Assembly (NCBI GenBank): GCA_947683625.1
Contig: CANTUR010000622.1
Location: 62,001 to 126,000, forward strand
Direction of reading: 5' to 3'
Length of the DNA: 64,000 nucleotides
Origin: Mallotus nudiflorus
Taxonomy: Eukaryota > Streptophyta > Magnoliopsida > Malpighiales > Euphorbiaceae
The translations under genes and the position numbers were made by a program. A model generated the notes under the pieces. It searched no databases and was not told the DNA's origin. It saw only the letters and a list, made by a program, of their open reading frames with translations. Below, piece by piece: positions 23,757 through 38,025 of this stretch. How positions within the stretch are numbered: the first letter of the stretch is position 1; each line of letters begins with the position of its first letter.

Positions 23757-26490
23757 CTCAGTTTTTCTCTTATTCTTCCTTATTTTCGCCTTCAATTTTG
23801 AAAACTCCCAGTCTCGTTTATTGGGTTCTTAGCTGTTTGATGCGGTTGGCTTTGGACTGTTTTTAGATAAAGTTGGATCAGATTTTGCGGTAAATGGTGA
23901 CTTTTATGGGAAAAAAAATTGTAAAATTTTGGTATCAGCTTTAGATTAGATTGCTGGCAAACACTGTCGTTTCGTTTCTCATGTTGGATTGTGCAAATCT
24001 TCATTTAATTTTTATTTTTTCTTTTTTTGAGAAGTTAAATTGAACCTAGAAAACTAGAAACATGAATCAATCTTCTTCTGTTTATTGAAGTTTTATCAAT
24101 TAATTTGGTATGTATTTATTTGGGGATAAATGTAGAAAGGATGTTTGAACTTTTTTTTTTTTTTATTAATTTGGTGTTTAAATAATTTTTTTTATCAATT
24201 AGGAATTTAAATTTATAAAATTTTATTTGACATAGTATTTGTAATAGGTTAAAATATTTATATATCTTATTTAATCTAAACAAATGTCCGCGCATTGTAG
24301 GATGAATTTATTATTTTAAAAATAATTTTTTATAAAATAATAATTAAATATTTATAGTGCTGATTTAAGAACATAAAAACCAATAATAATTTAATTGACA
24401 TTATTCAACTTTGTTAAAAGAGAGGTTGTGGCCAAATATTATGGAGAAAAAAAAATCACTTCAAGTAAAATTTTTCTCAAATATTCAATCGAAAGGTTTT
24501 ATCCAAGACAAGCTTTAATAATATAATAATATCGTCTATGCGAATTGAATTGAGTATAAGTAACCACGTCTTAATAGACAAACATCTAGGTGATTTCAAA
24601 TGATGAGGTGATGATCATCCATCTTGATAAAAATAGAAATTACACATTCTAAATATGCAAATATTTTCCATTAAAGGACTCAAAATAGAGGGGTTAGCAT
24701 AAAGATAAATGAATTCATCCTTTCATGTCCCAAAGCTAGTCTCTGAAATTGTCTTGCAATTTTTCAGAATATAATTCTTGTCTAACATGAAACATTCTTG
24801 AAATTTTCTGGTAGACCTTACCAAAAAGGAAAAAAAAAAAAAAACCATAAAAATGACCAAGGCAAAGAAACATAATGTACAAGCCATTTGGTGGTGGATA
24901 CAGACGATACTTTACTTCAATCACTTTGCTATTTCCTAATTATTAAAGCAACAGTGAAGTATTTGTAGATTATCAGTAAATAAGTATATACGGATTTGCA
25001 TTTATTAAGTACATTACTGCTGCTTTAATAATTAGGAAAACCTATTCATTTAGAAACAGTTCTGATAAGAAGTAAAATACATAAAATATACAATCAAACT
25101 GCTTTTATCAAGATACGAAATTATGCCACCATTAGTAGAAGTTGGGGGACCTCCATGTTTACAAACTGCTTCTCAAATATGCAAATTACATGTGGCCGAC
25201 AAGCAATAAATATATATATATATATATATATATCACTATGACCACTCTAAAATAAACCTACAAACTATGATCATAAAAATCTTCAAGAATTCAGGGAAGG
25301 GGCATAAGCTCATCAGTTGTGCAAACTGAATTTTAGTCTAGACATTGTGCTAAAGTAAATTGTCACAATTTTAACCAGGAAAGCCTACACATTAAGTAGA
25401 GATCCATGGAATCAAGCCAAGAAGACAAATCAACAAACCTTTGAGGTGTCCCAGCATTTTTCATGCCCAAGATCCATGGTCCCTATGCCTCAATCTTTAC
25501 ACTAAATTCTTGAAGCTCTTGAGAAAACTTAGATGCTGTTCTGCAGCAAATGAAATACTTGAACTGAATATACAATCTAAATGAAAACAAGAAACACTAC
25601 TGACAGAATATTTCCAAGACACCAATGCAGTTTCCTGCTTTACTCCTGCAAACAGAGAAAGATGATAAAAAAAGCAGGTCGCACTCGCTCACTTTCCAAT
25701 AAGTTCACATGCCATCCATACCTCCATCAAATCCCCACCAAACTCTTTTAGAAAAAAGAGCACATCTTTATGAAATTGTTTACAACAACGTAAACTTAAG
25801 GTCAAGAAACACTAAATCCTAATTTTTAACAAAATACTTGAATCCTTAAAAATATTAAGGCTCAACTGCAGTATTTTTGTTCAACTACAAGCTTCATAAA
25901 TGCAGGCTCTGCATTTATTCCTCATTTTATTCCTGCAGCCTCTGCATTTGTTTTTCATGATATAAAATAAATAATGTAAGATTACTTTTCTTTTCTTGTT
26001 GATAACGCACTGTTTCTTGAACTTCAATCAACCAAGAAGGCCAAGCCAAGACGAAATAATGAACAATAATCAGCCCACAAGAAACAAAAATGGTGTCTAT
26101 ATATATATACTCATATATATAAACAGGAACTTTTGGAAATTAATAATGTTAATTATATATGAACAACCATGATGCCACATGTCACAAAGTTACTGCTATT
26201 ACATCTTGCTTTTAAGGGAAATTACATGGTAACAAAATTGAAGAATCCTAAGTGATGGCAACCGCAACGCATAATCACGTGATAGAACGATCGTTACATT
26301 CATACAACTAAAGCACACACTTAAAACTAAGTTTTTGTCCTGATTTGCTAAATATGTAGAGTTTAAGACAAAATCTTCAGGCACGTGTTCTTCGTCACGA
26401 ATGACCACAGCAAAGAATTAAATTCTTCATAATTAATATGAGGACTTTCTCCAAAAACTAGCATTACCTCCAATTCTCACTTTGTTACTA
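23757..26490. other. Promoter side of the transporter, then gene-free AT-rich DNA
   Basis: The first few hundred bases are presumably the leader and promoter of the transporter; no clear TATA box was picked. The rest has no protein-like frame. It includes a TA dinucleotide run at 25209-25233 and a less AT-rich stretch (about 25250-25650) that I cannot name. Confidence 0.35.
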
Positions 26491-26944
26491 GCCAAACTAG
26501 AAGTGACGGTGGGTGCTAAAAAATAATTTTTTTTGAATTTAGAATTCATAATAAATCTTAAAAATAAAAATATATATAATAAATAAATAAAAATATGTTA
26601 GAATTAAAATTTTAAATTGATATAAAAATAAATACTTAATATCATATCATAATAAAATATTTATATAGTATTATAATATAGAAATTTCAAAAATCCAAAA
26701 CATCACATTGCTGATACAATACACTACTATTATAGTTTTCTAGAGTACAATAACAGTTTAGATAAATAAATTATATAATCTAACTGGATCTAAAGAAGAC
26801 CGGCATAAAGTACTACCAGTGAGATTTGAAGAAGATGAAGATCCTGTAAAAATATATTGAGGGGAGTGAGACCTTACTGAGTAAATTATTATAATATATA
26901 TAAATGCATACATGCAACCTAAATTCATATACATTCAAGCATCA

Positions 26945-26948
<4 letters not shown>

Positions 26949-27001
<53 letters not shown>
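26949..27001. repeat. Compound (TA)n(CA)n microsatellite
   Basis: About 14 TA units run directly into about 12 CA units. It lies inside LTR copy A. Confidence 0.9.
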
Positions 27002-29246
27002 TTTCACACATATATTGAAATTTATTTTTTATATATAATAAATGCATAAAATATTTTAGTTGAAGGACCGAAGTAGAACCCTAATAGTTCGCAACCTCGA
27101 TCATAATAATCAATTGTCAACAAGCTTATCCACAACTCCAAGAATTCATTTATCTAACTTAAGGTAGTAGACTGGCTCCGAATACACTAGTCAACTGAGG
27201 TTCTGCAATCTCACTATCGGCATGACTAGCCCTAAGTACACTAGGTAAACCAAGGATTCGCAATCAGCCTTTCCCATAATCAACATCTCAATAACAATTA
27301 AGATTTCAACCTAATTCTATCGTACTGTCGCGTAACAATCCTAGCATAGCCCACTAGGTAGTACGTTTCATTGCTATCCTTCAAATCATTCTTCTAATTA
27401 TTAAAAATAATAAAGTGCATGATATAAACATGATAGCATCCTTTTAAAAAGGAATATACCAATTATATACTGAAAGTATACCAAAAGTATACTAAAAACA
27501 TATTAAATGTATACTAAACATATACTAGATATATATGCCACAAATATACCCAAATAAACCATGAATATACTAGAAATATACTAGGTATATATTGAAAATT
27601 ACAACATGCATATATATTGAAATATAACAAAAATATACTAAATCGTTTAATGAAATAAATCATGTTTAAACATATAATGAAAATATGAAAATTCATATTC
27701 ATGCATCCTATATGCAATGCATATATAAAATAATAACTCATAAGTTTGTGCTCCTCGAGACTGACTCGATGGGTCTGATCAGATAGGCTTCGGTATTGAC
27801 GCAGCTAGAAAAATAAATAATAATAATAATATCATAATAAATTCCTAACTTATACTTCTAAGAATTCTAAAGGAAGACTCGATCTAAGAATAAAAATTCA
27901 GCTAAAATACAAAAAAAACTCAGGATTTACCCGATGTTACGTTTTACGAGAATTCTATCAAAAATTCGGTAGAGTCTCCTCTGTAAAATGGACATCTCTC
28001 TACTATAAGGTAGAGCCGATCCTGCAAAAAAATATACTTCTAAATTCACAAAGCTTAACACCTCAGGTGGGATCCGAAACTACTCAAATTCTCAACCGAG
28101 ATTTATAATTCACCGTAAATCAATATTAAATAATAAATATAATAAAAATCATTAAAATCCATAAATATCAATAAAATACCAAAATACAATTTATTTAAAT
28201 AACAAAAAACATTAAATATAATTATTTTCACCTTAACTAAATAAAATCTCAAATAAATTATATAATATTAATAAAAATCCAAAATTTCAAATATTTGACA
28301 TATAATAGTAAAATTCATAATTAATTACTTAAATAGTCCAAATATATATTAAAAATAGTTAAAAATTCATTTAATCACAAAATAGTCAATAAATTTATTA
28401 TTTGAATAAATATTAAAAAATTATTATTAATTAGTTAAAAATAGTAAATAATTCATAAAAATTATTTTAATACTATTTATTATTCCAAAATTATTTAAAA
28501 CATATTATTTAACTATAATTTCAATAAAAATACATAATTTATCCATAAATCCAAAAATTACATAATACTAAATATTATTTAAAAATTAACTAAAATTACT
28601 AAAAATTATTTCTCGCTTCTAAAATTAATAATTTAAATTAACTATACTAATTAACCTAATTTTCCATAATAAACATATAAAACACATAATTAATAAAAAT
28701 TCATTTTAATTATCAAAAATACAATAATTACACATAATTCAAATAAATTCAGAAAAATAAACTAAAAATATATTTAGGAAGCTAAAGATGCATATATCAA
28801 CATTTTCAAAAGGATTTATCAAGAATCAAACACAATGAAGCTAAAAAAATAAAAACCTAAAATAGACATAACCTAAAATTAAAGATAACTCATAAATGAA
28901 GAGGTTTAAGCTTGAACCAAGCTTAGAAATGACTTCCTCATAGCTTAAGGAGTCCAAAGAGACCGCAAACGCAAGCTAAGGTGGCCAGATTCTCATTGGA
29001 GCTATTGTAGCTACCTCTCAGTTTCTTATGGATTCCGAAAACTAAGGATGTCCAGGCAACAGTGAGAAAGTAAGGGAGGAAAGTGGCGAGCTTGGTGGTG
29101 CTCTGTGGTGGCTCAAGCATGGGTGGTGGCGCTCGGTTGGTATAACTGGTCTTGGCTATGGCGGAAAGAAAGGGAAGAAGAAGAAGAAGAAGAAGAAAAA
29201 GAAAGTGGGGAAAGGTGAGTTTGACCCGATTTTTGACCTACTTATT

Positions 29247-29248
<2 letters not shown>

Positions 29249-29278
<30 letters not shown>
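29249..29278. repeat. (AT)n microsatellite
   Basis: About 15 uninterrupted dinucleotide units inside LTR copy A. Confidence 0.9.
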
Positions 29279-29281
<3 letters not shown>

Positions 29282-29362
29282 CTCAATACCTAACACTTAT
29301 ATATATATACACAATACATGCACAATAATAGACTAATAATAATAATAATGATAATAACAACA

Positions 29363-29454
<92 letters not shown>
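29363..29454. repeat. (AAT)n microsatellite, about 30 units
   Basis: An uninterrupted trinucleotide run of about 92 bases, flanked by imperfect AAT units out to about 29335 and 29510. Frames read through it give poly-Asn, poly-Leu/Ile and poly-Tyr and are not genes. Confidence 0.95.
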
Positions 29455-29456
<2 letters not shown>

Positions 29457-29662
29457 TAATACTATTAATAATAATAACAATAATAATAATAAAAGTAATA
29501 ATAATAATACTAATTCCCAAATAATATCTTTTATGTAAGAAAATATTTAAAACAAAATAATTAAATAATATTCGCCAATATTAATATTTAAAAATTTAAA
29601 ATATTATTAACACTGCATATCTTAAAATAATTTTATATTATTTAAAATATTAGGTCATTACA

Positions 29663-29891
29663 CACTTGAACAACTTCTCTAGGAAGTAGGATCGCAAACA
29701 ACCACCAATGAGCATCTATCTCTCAAAAAAGCAAACACACAATTAGCATCTAATTATAGAAACAATGCAAACAACCACCAAAAAAGATCTTATTAGATGA
29801 ATTATACTCAAATTCTCGATTATATGTGTCAAAAACAACTCTAGAAACTAAAACCAAGCCAAATGCATAAAACAAAGCATATATTTCAATG

Positions 29892-29958
<67 letters not shown>

Positions 29959-30355
29959 TGAAATATAGGAGAAATCTAGTTATTTGGTAATGTATCTAGG
30001 AAACCTAAAAAAGTAACTAAATTCAACCAAACAGATAAACAAAAAAAAAAGACGAAATTCATTAGAGTTCTTCTAAAGATTTTGAGGAATAGGAGCAATA
30101 GAAAAGAAGATGAAGAAGATGGAATTCGCTATAGGATGGAGAGGATTTTTTTTTTCGGGTTCTTTTCAAGATTTTGAGGAAACATGACGAACACAAAAGA
30201 AGATAAAAAGAAGAAAAATTAATTAAGGAAAGATGAAAAGAAGATTTAACCTCGGTTGCTCTCTATCATAGACAGAGAAGAAAACCTAATTCAAAACTTC
30301 ACATATGTGTTACAATTCTAGAGAGCCATGTGTTGAATTTTAGAGAGCCACTTGT
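29663..30355. other. AT-rich spacer with a long TA run
   Basis: No gene. It includes a (TA)n run of about 58 bases (29894-29952) and two purine-rich patches with GAAGAT/GAAGAA words (30100-30250). Confidence 0.4.
29894..29952. repeat. (TA)n microsatellite
   Basis: About 29 uninterrupted TA units, the longest dinucleotide run in the window. Confidence 0.95.
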
Positions 30356-32770
30356 GGAGCTCACCTTTATATATTTATAGATATAGATATAAATACTAGG
30401 CCAATATCTGCGCGTTGCACAAGTGAACTTTTTAGTTTATTTTAATGAATTTTTATGAATTAGTGATAGTAAAGTTTTTACTATAATTTAGGAGAAAATC
30501 TTTTAGAGTTATTTCATAAAAGAACTTCACTGAATATATTACAAAGGCCGGTTAACACAATATACTACATTTTAGGACGTTCGTGTTAACTATTCATAAT
30601 CTAACTCGTCTCCTATCAACACTATTAGTACTTAATTGTATCCTCACTATAAACATCCAACACTGTAAATTTAATTAAGGCTAAAGTTTGTGCAAAGCAA
30701 CAATTGAATAGCATATAAAAGTATTTTAATCTAATTTATACAATAGTAATTCAAATGATTATATAAATATTATATTTATGAAACATAAAATAATAAGAGT
30801 TTATATATTTATTAAATACAAAATAATAATAACCATTTATTTTTCCATCATCCAAAAATCATAGAAAAATAACTAAAATTTCAAGTTATTGTTTATATAA
30901 TTCATATATAATTATCTATAAATATTTGCAGAGGAAAGTCAGTTACAGAGATGAGTCAACCCTTTGGTGTGTTGGTCAATTGTTAACTTAATTTGTTGTT
31001 AATAAATGTATCATACATATACTTCTACCTCTTGGCCATTGAATACTTGTTGAAGTGGATTGTCCATTTGTATACCAATCTAAAATAAAATAATTAAGTG
31101 AGATAATAGAAAGAGAGACATAAATTTAGTAATGTAGAACCTGGTACTTGAAAAATAAAAAATAGCAAAGATGCCTTCATGAAAATGAGGATGTTTGCAT
31201 GATAGATAACTATTTCACCAAAAGTTGTACTATGATATGGATATGTTTTAGGTACCTTTATTAAAATAAATCAAATAAAAAAGAATCAATCAAGTCTCCA
31301 ATCTAAAATTATAACCAGTTAGAAAAGTCCCTATTTAATAGAATAATGTATTATAAAATATCCAAGAGCATTGAAATTTTAACATTGTGATGACTTATAA
31401 ATAGTGCTTTAAGTAGAAGAGATGCTAAGAATCAAAGTTAAACCCTCATTATTATTGTCCAATTTTAAAGGAAAATCAATCTCACCAAAAGTTATAATTA
31501 TAGAAAAAGTTTGAATTATAAATCGTTCCAATCAATATAATGTAAATAATATGATAAAATAAATCCTACAACTCAGGAAAACAATAACTGTCACTTTTCA
31601 AACTTTCTTAATAAAAAGTTAGCAGCAACTTGAGAGCAAAAAATAGAACCTCTGAACCAACAAAAGCCCTAACATTATCAATTTGATTTTTAAATTTAAA
31701 TACCAAAATAGAGTACTAAGTTAATATCAAGAAATAAAACCTCCAAAATAGTATAAAGATCGCAATTAGTAGAGGGCTGATCAGAGTTCACAAATAGCAT
31801 TTCCACTATTACATTTATCAATTTAAAAACACAATTAGATAATTTTCATATACAATATACAAAAACACTAAATGCAAAAACTTTTTTTTTTTTAAAAAAT
31901 CAATAATTGTTACATAAAGTGAGTGAGGGTGCGATACTATCCATTGCTTAAAGAATTACAAAATTCAAGAATTGCAAAGAGAGAGCGACAAAGAGAGAGA
32001 GAGAGAGAGTGAAGGATTTGAGAGGAGTCAAAAGTGCATCAGTAGCAGTTTTTGTTCCATGAGAATCGCCAAATAAAATAAATATGCAATGTTTGATTTG
32101 CGAGAAAGAAAATGAATTTTTGTTATTTGGGTTTTGATTGATTGATGATCTTTTAAGAAAATTGATCTATTGATAAACAAATAATAAAAATAATAATTGA
32201 ACCATCACAAAATCCTAATTAGTAAAGATATTAGTATCAGAGAAGATAAGATGTGATTTCAATTTTGATATTACAAAACAAGAAAGTATAAGACAGTGAA
32301 TGAGGGGAGAGCAAGAGATTATAAAAAAAATATTTTTAAAGTCAATTCTCATTGTTATGAAATTAAGAATTGAGAAAATATAACAAAAAAAAAAGAGCTA
32401 GAGAGATTGAAAGCAGAGAATGCAATGAATGGTTGGTTTTAAGAGATGGATGTAATGAATGGTTGGCTTTAAGAGATGGGAAAGAAGAAGCGTTGTAACT
32501 CTTCAATTAGTTTTTAAGAGATAGGAAAGACGAAGGGTTGCAACTCTTCAATTTTTTTTAACTATCAATGGAGGAGGCAAAATATTATAGAGTGACATAT
32601 GGTTATTAATAAAAGTGTAAGAGTAGGGAAAGCTAAAAGGAAAGATTGACACGTATCAAAACCTGGTGAAAACCTTCTCTCAGCTTTAACTTTGTTTTCA
32701 TTTTTCATAATTGGAACTAGAATTGAGAAAACAAAATGAAAAGAGAGTAAATATTTTTAAGAAGATTGTC
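30356..32770. other. Gene-free DNA, possible non-autonomous Helitron-like material
   Basis: Near 30390-30425 the sequence CAATATCTGCGCGTTGCACAAG resembles the GCGCGTTGCGC-type motif found close to one end of many plant Helitron and related non-autonomous elements. I found no clear 3' hairpin with CTAG or CTRR to close such an element. Small tandem duplications occur at 32417-32555. No coding sequence was seen. Confidence 0.25.
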
Positions 32771-32849
32771 TTTTTTTTTTTTAAATTCAAATGGGAATGC
32801 ATTAAGAAAAGATATCAGAATCAAGTACAAAAGACGAGAACGGAGGAAT

Positions 32850-35800
32850 AACTCTCTAATCCTTGGCAACAAACTCAGAACCAACTATCCTTGCTAGCAT
32901 ATGAGCAACACGATTCATTGAACGCCTAATAAAATGACATTGCACCTTAGAAAATTATAATGAAAGACTTATATAATCATCTATGAGAATACAAGAGCTA
33001 TCCTTATATGAACTAGTAATGCTTTGAATAACTATTTGCACATATAATTCTAGCACCATAAAATCTCTACTCGTTCTTTTTAACCAACTGAGGGCCTCTC
33101 GTACAGCTATAGCCTTGGCTTCCTTCGGAGATAAAATCCCATCCATGCTCTGAATATGGGCTTGTAATTTCTCACCTTTCTCATTTAGAAGAACAAAACC
33201 TATACCCACCTTAGCTAGTTGATGGTTAAGAGCAGTATCCACATTGAGCTTAGAGAAACCAGTCAGAGGTTTTGACCATGAAGCTTCACCCTTAGCAAAA
33301 GCAGCAAGATTTTTGGGAGGGGAAAAATGACTCAAAGTCTAGGCATAGAGTTTATGACCTGCTAGATTAATTATGGATCGAGCAAAGCTACCCTTTTGAT
33401 GCCATACCACATTATTTCTATTCTGCCATAGCTCCCAACAAACTATAGCCATCATCCCGCTTTTTTTAAAGAATGAGTACTGAAGAAAAAAGCCACTAAC
33501 TCACAAAAATTAGTCATACAAGTTCTAGTCATATTTAAGACAATAAGATCCCTTCTCTTGCAACTCCACATTCAGAGAGAATGTGCAAAGTAGACTCCAC
33601 TTTGTAAAGACACAGTGGGCAATGACTAGGAATGAAAATTCTTCATCGCTCCAAGTTATCAGCAGTGGGGAGACACTGAGAACTTGCTCTCCACAAAAAA
33701 TTCTTCACATTTGTCGGAATATACAGCTTCCAAAGTTTTCTTTAAAAAATATTATGAGGACACTGAATATTTACTTAAAGCATCTATAACTGCTTTTAAT
33801 TGAATAGCAACCTCTATGATCAAATGCCCATATTAACTCATCTCTAACATTACGGTGACTTAAAAGAATTTGTAAAATTCGATTCTGAATATTAAAATTG
33901 AATAAATCCCGTAAAATATCTATATTCTAATGCTTCTCACCATTAACCATAAGACTGCTAACCGTAGCAAGCTTAAGACCTGGTGGTTCAACATGTTGAA
34001 TAAAAGGACACTCACGATTAGTCAACCAAGGATCTTGCCAGATTAAAACATCAGCCCTATTGCCAATTCGATAATGCATACCAACTTTAATAAAGTCTTT
34101 TGCAGCCAACATCCCCCTCTAAACAAAACTTGGATTATTACCAATACCAACATTAAGAAGAGAGCACTCCGGATAGTATCTAGCTTTATAAATTTGAGCT
34201 ACTAAAGATTGGGGTTATGAAATAAATCTCCACACCTGGTTACCCACTATAGCAAGGTTGAAATCATGAATATGCCTAAAACCCATCCCTCATGAACTTT
34301 GGGAATCAGAGCTTGTCCCAAGATTTCCAACGAAGACCTTTCTCACCTAACTTCGGTTTCCCCTACTAAAAAAAATCTAGCATCCGTTCTAAATCTATAC
34401 AAAGATCCAAGGGAAAGAGAAAAATGTTCATAGCATAGTTTATAAATGCTTGTGCTACTGTCTTGATAAGGACTTCATTGCTTGCTCTCAATAAAAAATT
34501 ATTATTCCATCCCTATATACGATGCTAAACTCTATTTTTAATATAAGCAAACATTGCTTTTTTATTTTTGCTCACAAAAGAAGGGAGCCCTAGATAGTTT
34601 TAATGATTTTTAGCCTCATTAACCCTAAGAATGCCACAAACTCGAGCTCTATCTTCCTCACCTGTATTAGTACTAAAAAGAACAATCAATTTTTATAGAT
34701 TGATCACCTAAACTGAAGCCAACTCATAATCCTTGAGAACTTCCTTAATTGTCATTCTCTCCTTCTCAATTGCCTTAAAAAATAAAAGTGAATCATCTGC
34801 AAAGAAAAGATGACTCACCCAAGGAGCTCTTCTAGCCACTTGACGGCCATGAATCAAACTTATAGCTTCTTTCCTTTAAAGTATTAAACTTAGCCCTTCT
34901 ACGCAAAGGATAAAAAGACAAGGGGAGAGGGGATCCCCTTATTTTAGCCCTCTCTTAGGAACAATCGAACCAATCTCTTTACCCTCATGAAAAATGAAAT
35001 AACAAACCGTAGATACATACCATATAATACGCTGAATCCATTCAATACAAAAACCCAATTTCAATATTATACACTCTAGAAACCTTTATTCAATGTGATT
35101 GTAGGCCTTGCTCATGTCGATCTTTAGAGCAACCATCCCCCTCTTTACCTTGTTGTTTCCTTTTCAAATAGTATGTGATTTTATAAGCTATAAAAATATT
35201 ATCAGTAATGAGTCTTCTTAACACAAATGCACTTTGGGTCTCTGACACAATACTGGGAAGGGTGCTCTTTATTCGATTAGCCAAAACTTTTATAATGATT
35301 TTATACAGGACATTGCAAAGTGCAATTGGCCTTAAATCTCCCGTTGAAATAGCATTTATATTATTAGGAATTAGGACAATACTAGTATCATTTAGTCCAT
35401 TCGAAAATGTCCCTTGTATAAAGAACTCTTTACACGTTCTCACAACATTAAAAAAACATTGCATTTATTTCGTCAAAGCTTAAAGACTTCTTAGGATTTA
35501 TCTCAAACAACACATCTCGAATTTCCTTATTAGAAAGAGGGGCCATAAGGCAAAGATTTTATTCATCCAAGATCTTTGAGTTTGCCAAATTAACAATACT
35601 GTTAACCATACCATTAGAAGAATTAAAAAGAGAATGAAAATAGGAAGTCATCACAAAAATCACTTCATTCTTTTTCGCATACCAATCACCATTATCATTC
35701 TTTAATTTATAAACCCTATTCATCTTTTTCCATTTTTAAGCTTGCCCATGGAACAAATTTGTGTTAGAATCCCCATATTTCAACCAAAATTATTTTGCCC

Positions 35801-36494
35801 GTTGTTGCCAGTAAATTTCTTGCTATCTCAATAAGTTTTCATACTCTAAAGAGGCTTGTCTAAACTCCTCAATTCCCATGGGATCTCTTTATTTCCTTAA
35901 ATTCTTCAATAGGGTTCTATTTGCTGAAATCCTCCTACGAAAATCACTCACAAGGTGTTTACCCCAATTCATCATATCAATACCATAAGTAGTGATCTTA
36001 TTCTGAATATTCTTGCCATAATTCCACACCCAACTAACAATAATGATTAATTCATAATTAGTCTCACTAATCCATAAATTCTCAAAATGGAATTTACGAG
36101 CTTGAGGCAATAAGAGAGGTTTTCGTAACTTTAAATAAATAGGGAGGTGAAAAGAAGAAGAATAATTGAGAGACATTAAATTGGCTTGCTTAAACTAATG
36201 AAGCTAACTTGGCTTGCTTAAACTAATAAAGCTAACTAGAGTTGGCAAAGCCTTTATCAAGCTTCTCTTCAACCTAATGCGAAGTTCCACGGCCCTCTCC
36301 CATGTATATGGGTATCCATCTATATGCACTTCAAACAAATCATAATAAAAAATAGCAGACCTGAACCCATTTAAGAGCATTTGAGGATGGGGAATCTTGC
36401 CATATTTATCCAAAGAGTGAAGGAGATCATTGAAGTCTCCATAATGAACTAGGGAAGGTTGGAAAGAGTAGCAAGATGGCAAAGCATATTCCAA
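32850..36494 (-). pseudogene. LINE copy 1 ORF2: endonuclease, reverse transcriptase, RNase H (broken)
   Basis: Pieces in several frames: endonuclease with YGDFNDLLHSLDK and GYPYTWER; reverse transcriptase with LIPNNINA, DLRPIALCNVLYKI, ANRIK and ETQSAFV, the thumb-side phrase GDPLSPCLFILC (near 34935-34905) and the active-site phrase FADDSLLFF (near 34820-34790); GNRADVLIWQDPWL from the region before RNase H; and RNase H with LNVDTALNHQ, SPKEAKAIAVREALSWL and NRVAHMLAR. All are core motifs of plant LINE ORF2. The frame is interrupted many times, so no active protein can be made. Confidence 0.85.
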
Positions 36495-36846
36495 GATTCA
36501 GACCTCCTGTTGTAATCAGGAATCTCATAATAGCTGATAAATTACCAAGAACCAAATTACAAAAGAGAGAATTCGACATCAATATAAAAAGACGAGTGTC
36601 CTAAGATACAAGTCGAATCCAAATCCTTCTAAAGGAGAGCTAACCCTCCACTATGCCTTAAACAATCCACTATAAAAAGACCCTTATAAGTAAACTTCTC
36701 CTAAATGGCCTCCATCTTATCTTTAGAGGCTAAAGTTTCAATTAAGAAGGTTTTTAAAATGGACAAAGTCTTTAAGAATCTGAACTGCACGATGATTTCC
36801 AGCCCATGATAGTTATAGGTTAAGAAACTCATTGGACCTGGCGGGT

Positions 36847-38025
36847 CTACATAGTAGAGCCCGCTAATAATTCATTTTTTGAACCTAACCTTTCTACATT
36901 AGATGGGATGGGCTCAAGCCTAAACATAATCTCCTCTTGGATCTCTTCTTCTACCAATATTCTTCTATCAATTAGGATCACCTCTTGATTCTCCTCCTTA
37001 TAGTTAATATCCCTAGCTGGTATTGAATCCTTTATTACAAGTTGACCACCTATAATCATCTGCTTTCCATTAGTAGTTTCCATTGCTATATTCTTTCTTT
37101 TAACTATTGCTCCACTAATGTTGGTACTTTCTATCCTTAGCTTATCTTGCCCTTGATTTCTATGATCCACAATCATAACCTCATAATGATTTAAAAGATT
37201 AGACTCTGCCATAGATGGAGGAGTAGGCCTGAGCCACCTTTCTCTAGCATTATTAGTCACTCCCCTAAAAGTAATAAGCATGAATTTCCCGTAAGGCTTT
37301 TCTGTCACAACACTTAGAGGATTATTAAAATTTTTATCACAATGAGTTTTTGTATGGTCTAGTAAACCATAAATAAAGCAAAAGAATTTTATGCATTCAT
37401 ATTTGAAATCAGCCCATAGCCATTCTCCCCCTGCCCTTTTGAGTTTCATTCTTCTTTTTAGCGGTTTGCGGACATCAATTGAAACTCTTATTTTGATATA
37501 TATTCTCTAAACATTAGTAAAATTATTAGGGTTAGACTTGCTATACACTCCCATATAATTTCCTATTTCCATAGCTACTCTTTTAGAAAGAAAGCTAATC
37601 AGAAGGTTATACAACTGAACCCAAACCTCAAGAGAAAATAATGGAATCTTTGTAGGCTAATCATCATCCTTTATACATTTAATAATAAGTATATGGTTCT
37701 CAAAACTACAGGGACCACCTTCAATGACTCTCATAGTATCTATCTCATGAAAAAAATGGAACATATATAGCTGTGAGCCCATTTCTTTGATACAAACACC
37801 ACCTTTTGGCCTCTAAAGAGAAGCAAGCATATTCTTCATTATTCAAAAATTTATATTCTTATCTATGAGAAACCTATCAATCAAGCACTAAAGAAAATCC
37901 TTCAGAATAGAATGCCCCACATCGTCTGCTATCTCCACTCCACCACCTTCTTTTTTAGTAAGGGATAAAGAGGCATATGCCTTATGCAAATCACCATTGT
38001 TAGAAGGTCCATAAGCACTCACCAT
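36847..38025 (-). pseudogene. LINE copy 1 ORF1: DUF4283-type nucleic-acid-binding protein (broken)
   Basis: The start at 38025 gives MVSAYGPSNN followed by LHKAYASLSLTKKEGGGVEI, the usual opening of plant LINE ORF1 proteins. Further on, CIKFFCFIYGLLDHTKTHCD resembles the CCHC knuckle that follows the DUF4283 domain (first Cys replaced or shifted). Stops separate the pieces. Confidence 0.7.

Larger units (their letters stand above)
26500..29662 (-). mobile_element. Long Gypsy-type LTR, solo or remnant (copy A)
   Basis: On the minus strand it begins TGTAATGACCTAATATTTTA at 29662, a start seen in many plant Gypsy LTRs, followed by AAGATATGCAGTGTTAATA. The same start, the block around 28000 (AGAGATGTCCATTTTACAGAG), a block ending in AGGGTTCTAC (27085-27075) and the block near 26870 (TTACTCAG...CCCCTCAA) occur in the same order in copy C at 61186-64000 on the plus strand. 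No gag or pol follows. The right-hand end is set by eye near 26500 and is uncertain. It contains several microsatellites and a GAAGAA run. Confidence 0.6.

Noticed and set aside
29283..29524. Overlapping open frames of poly-Asn, poly-Leu/Ile and poly-Tyr
   Set aside because: They are the three frames of an AAT microsatellite, not proteins.
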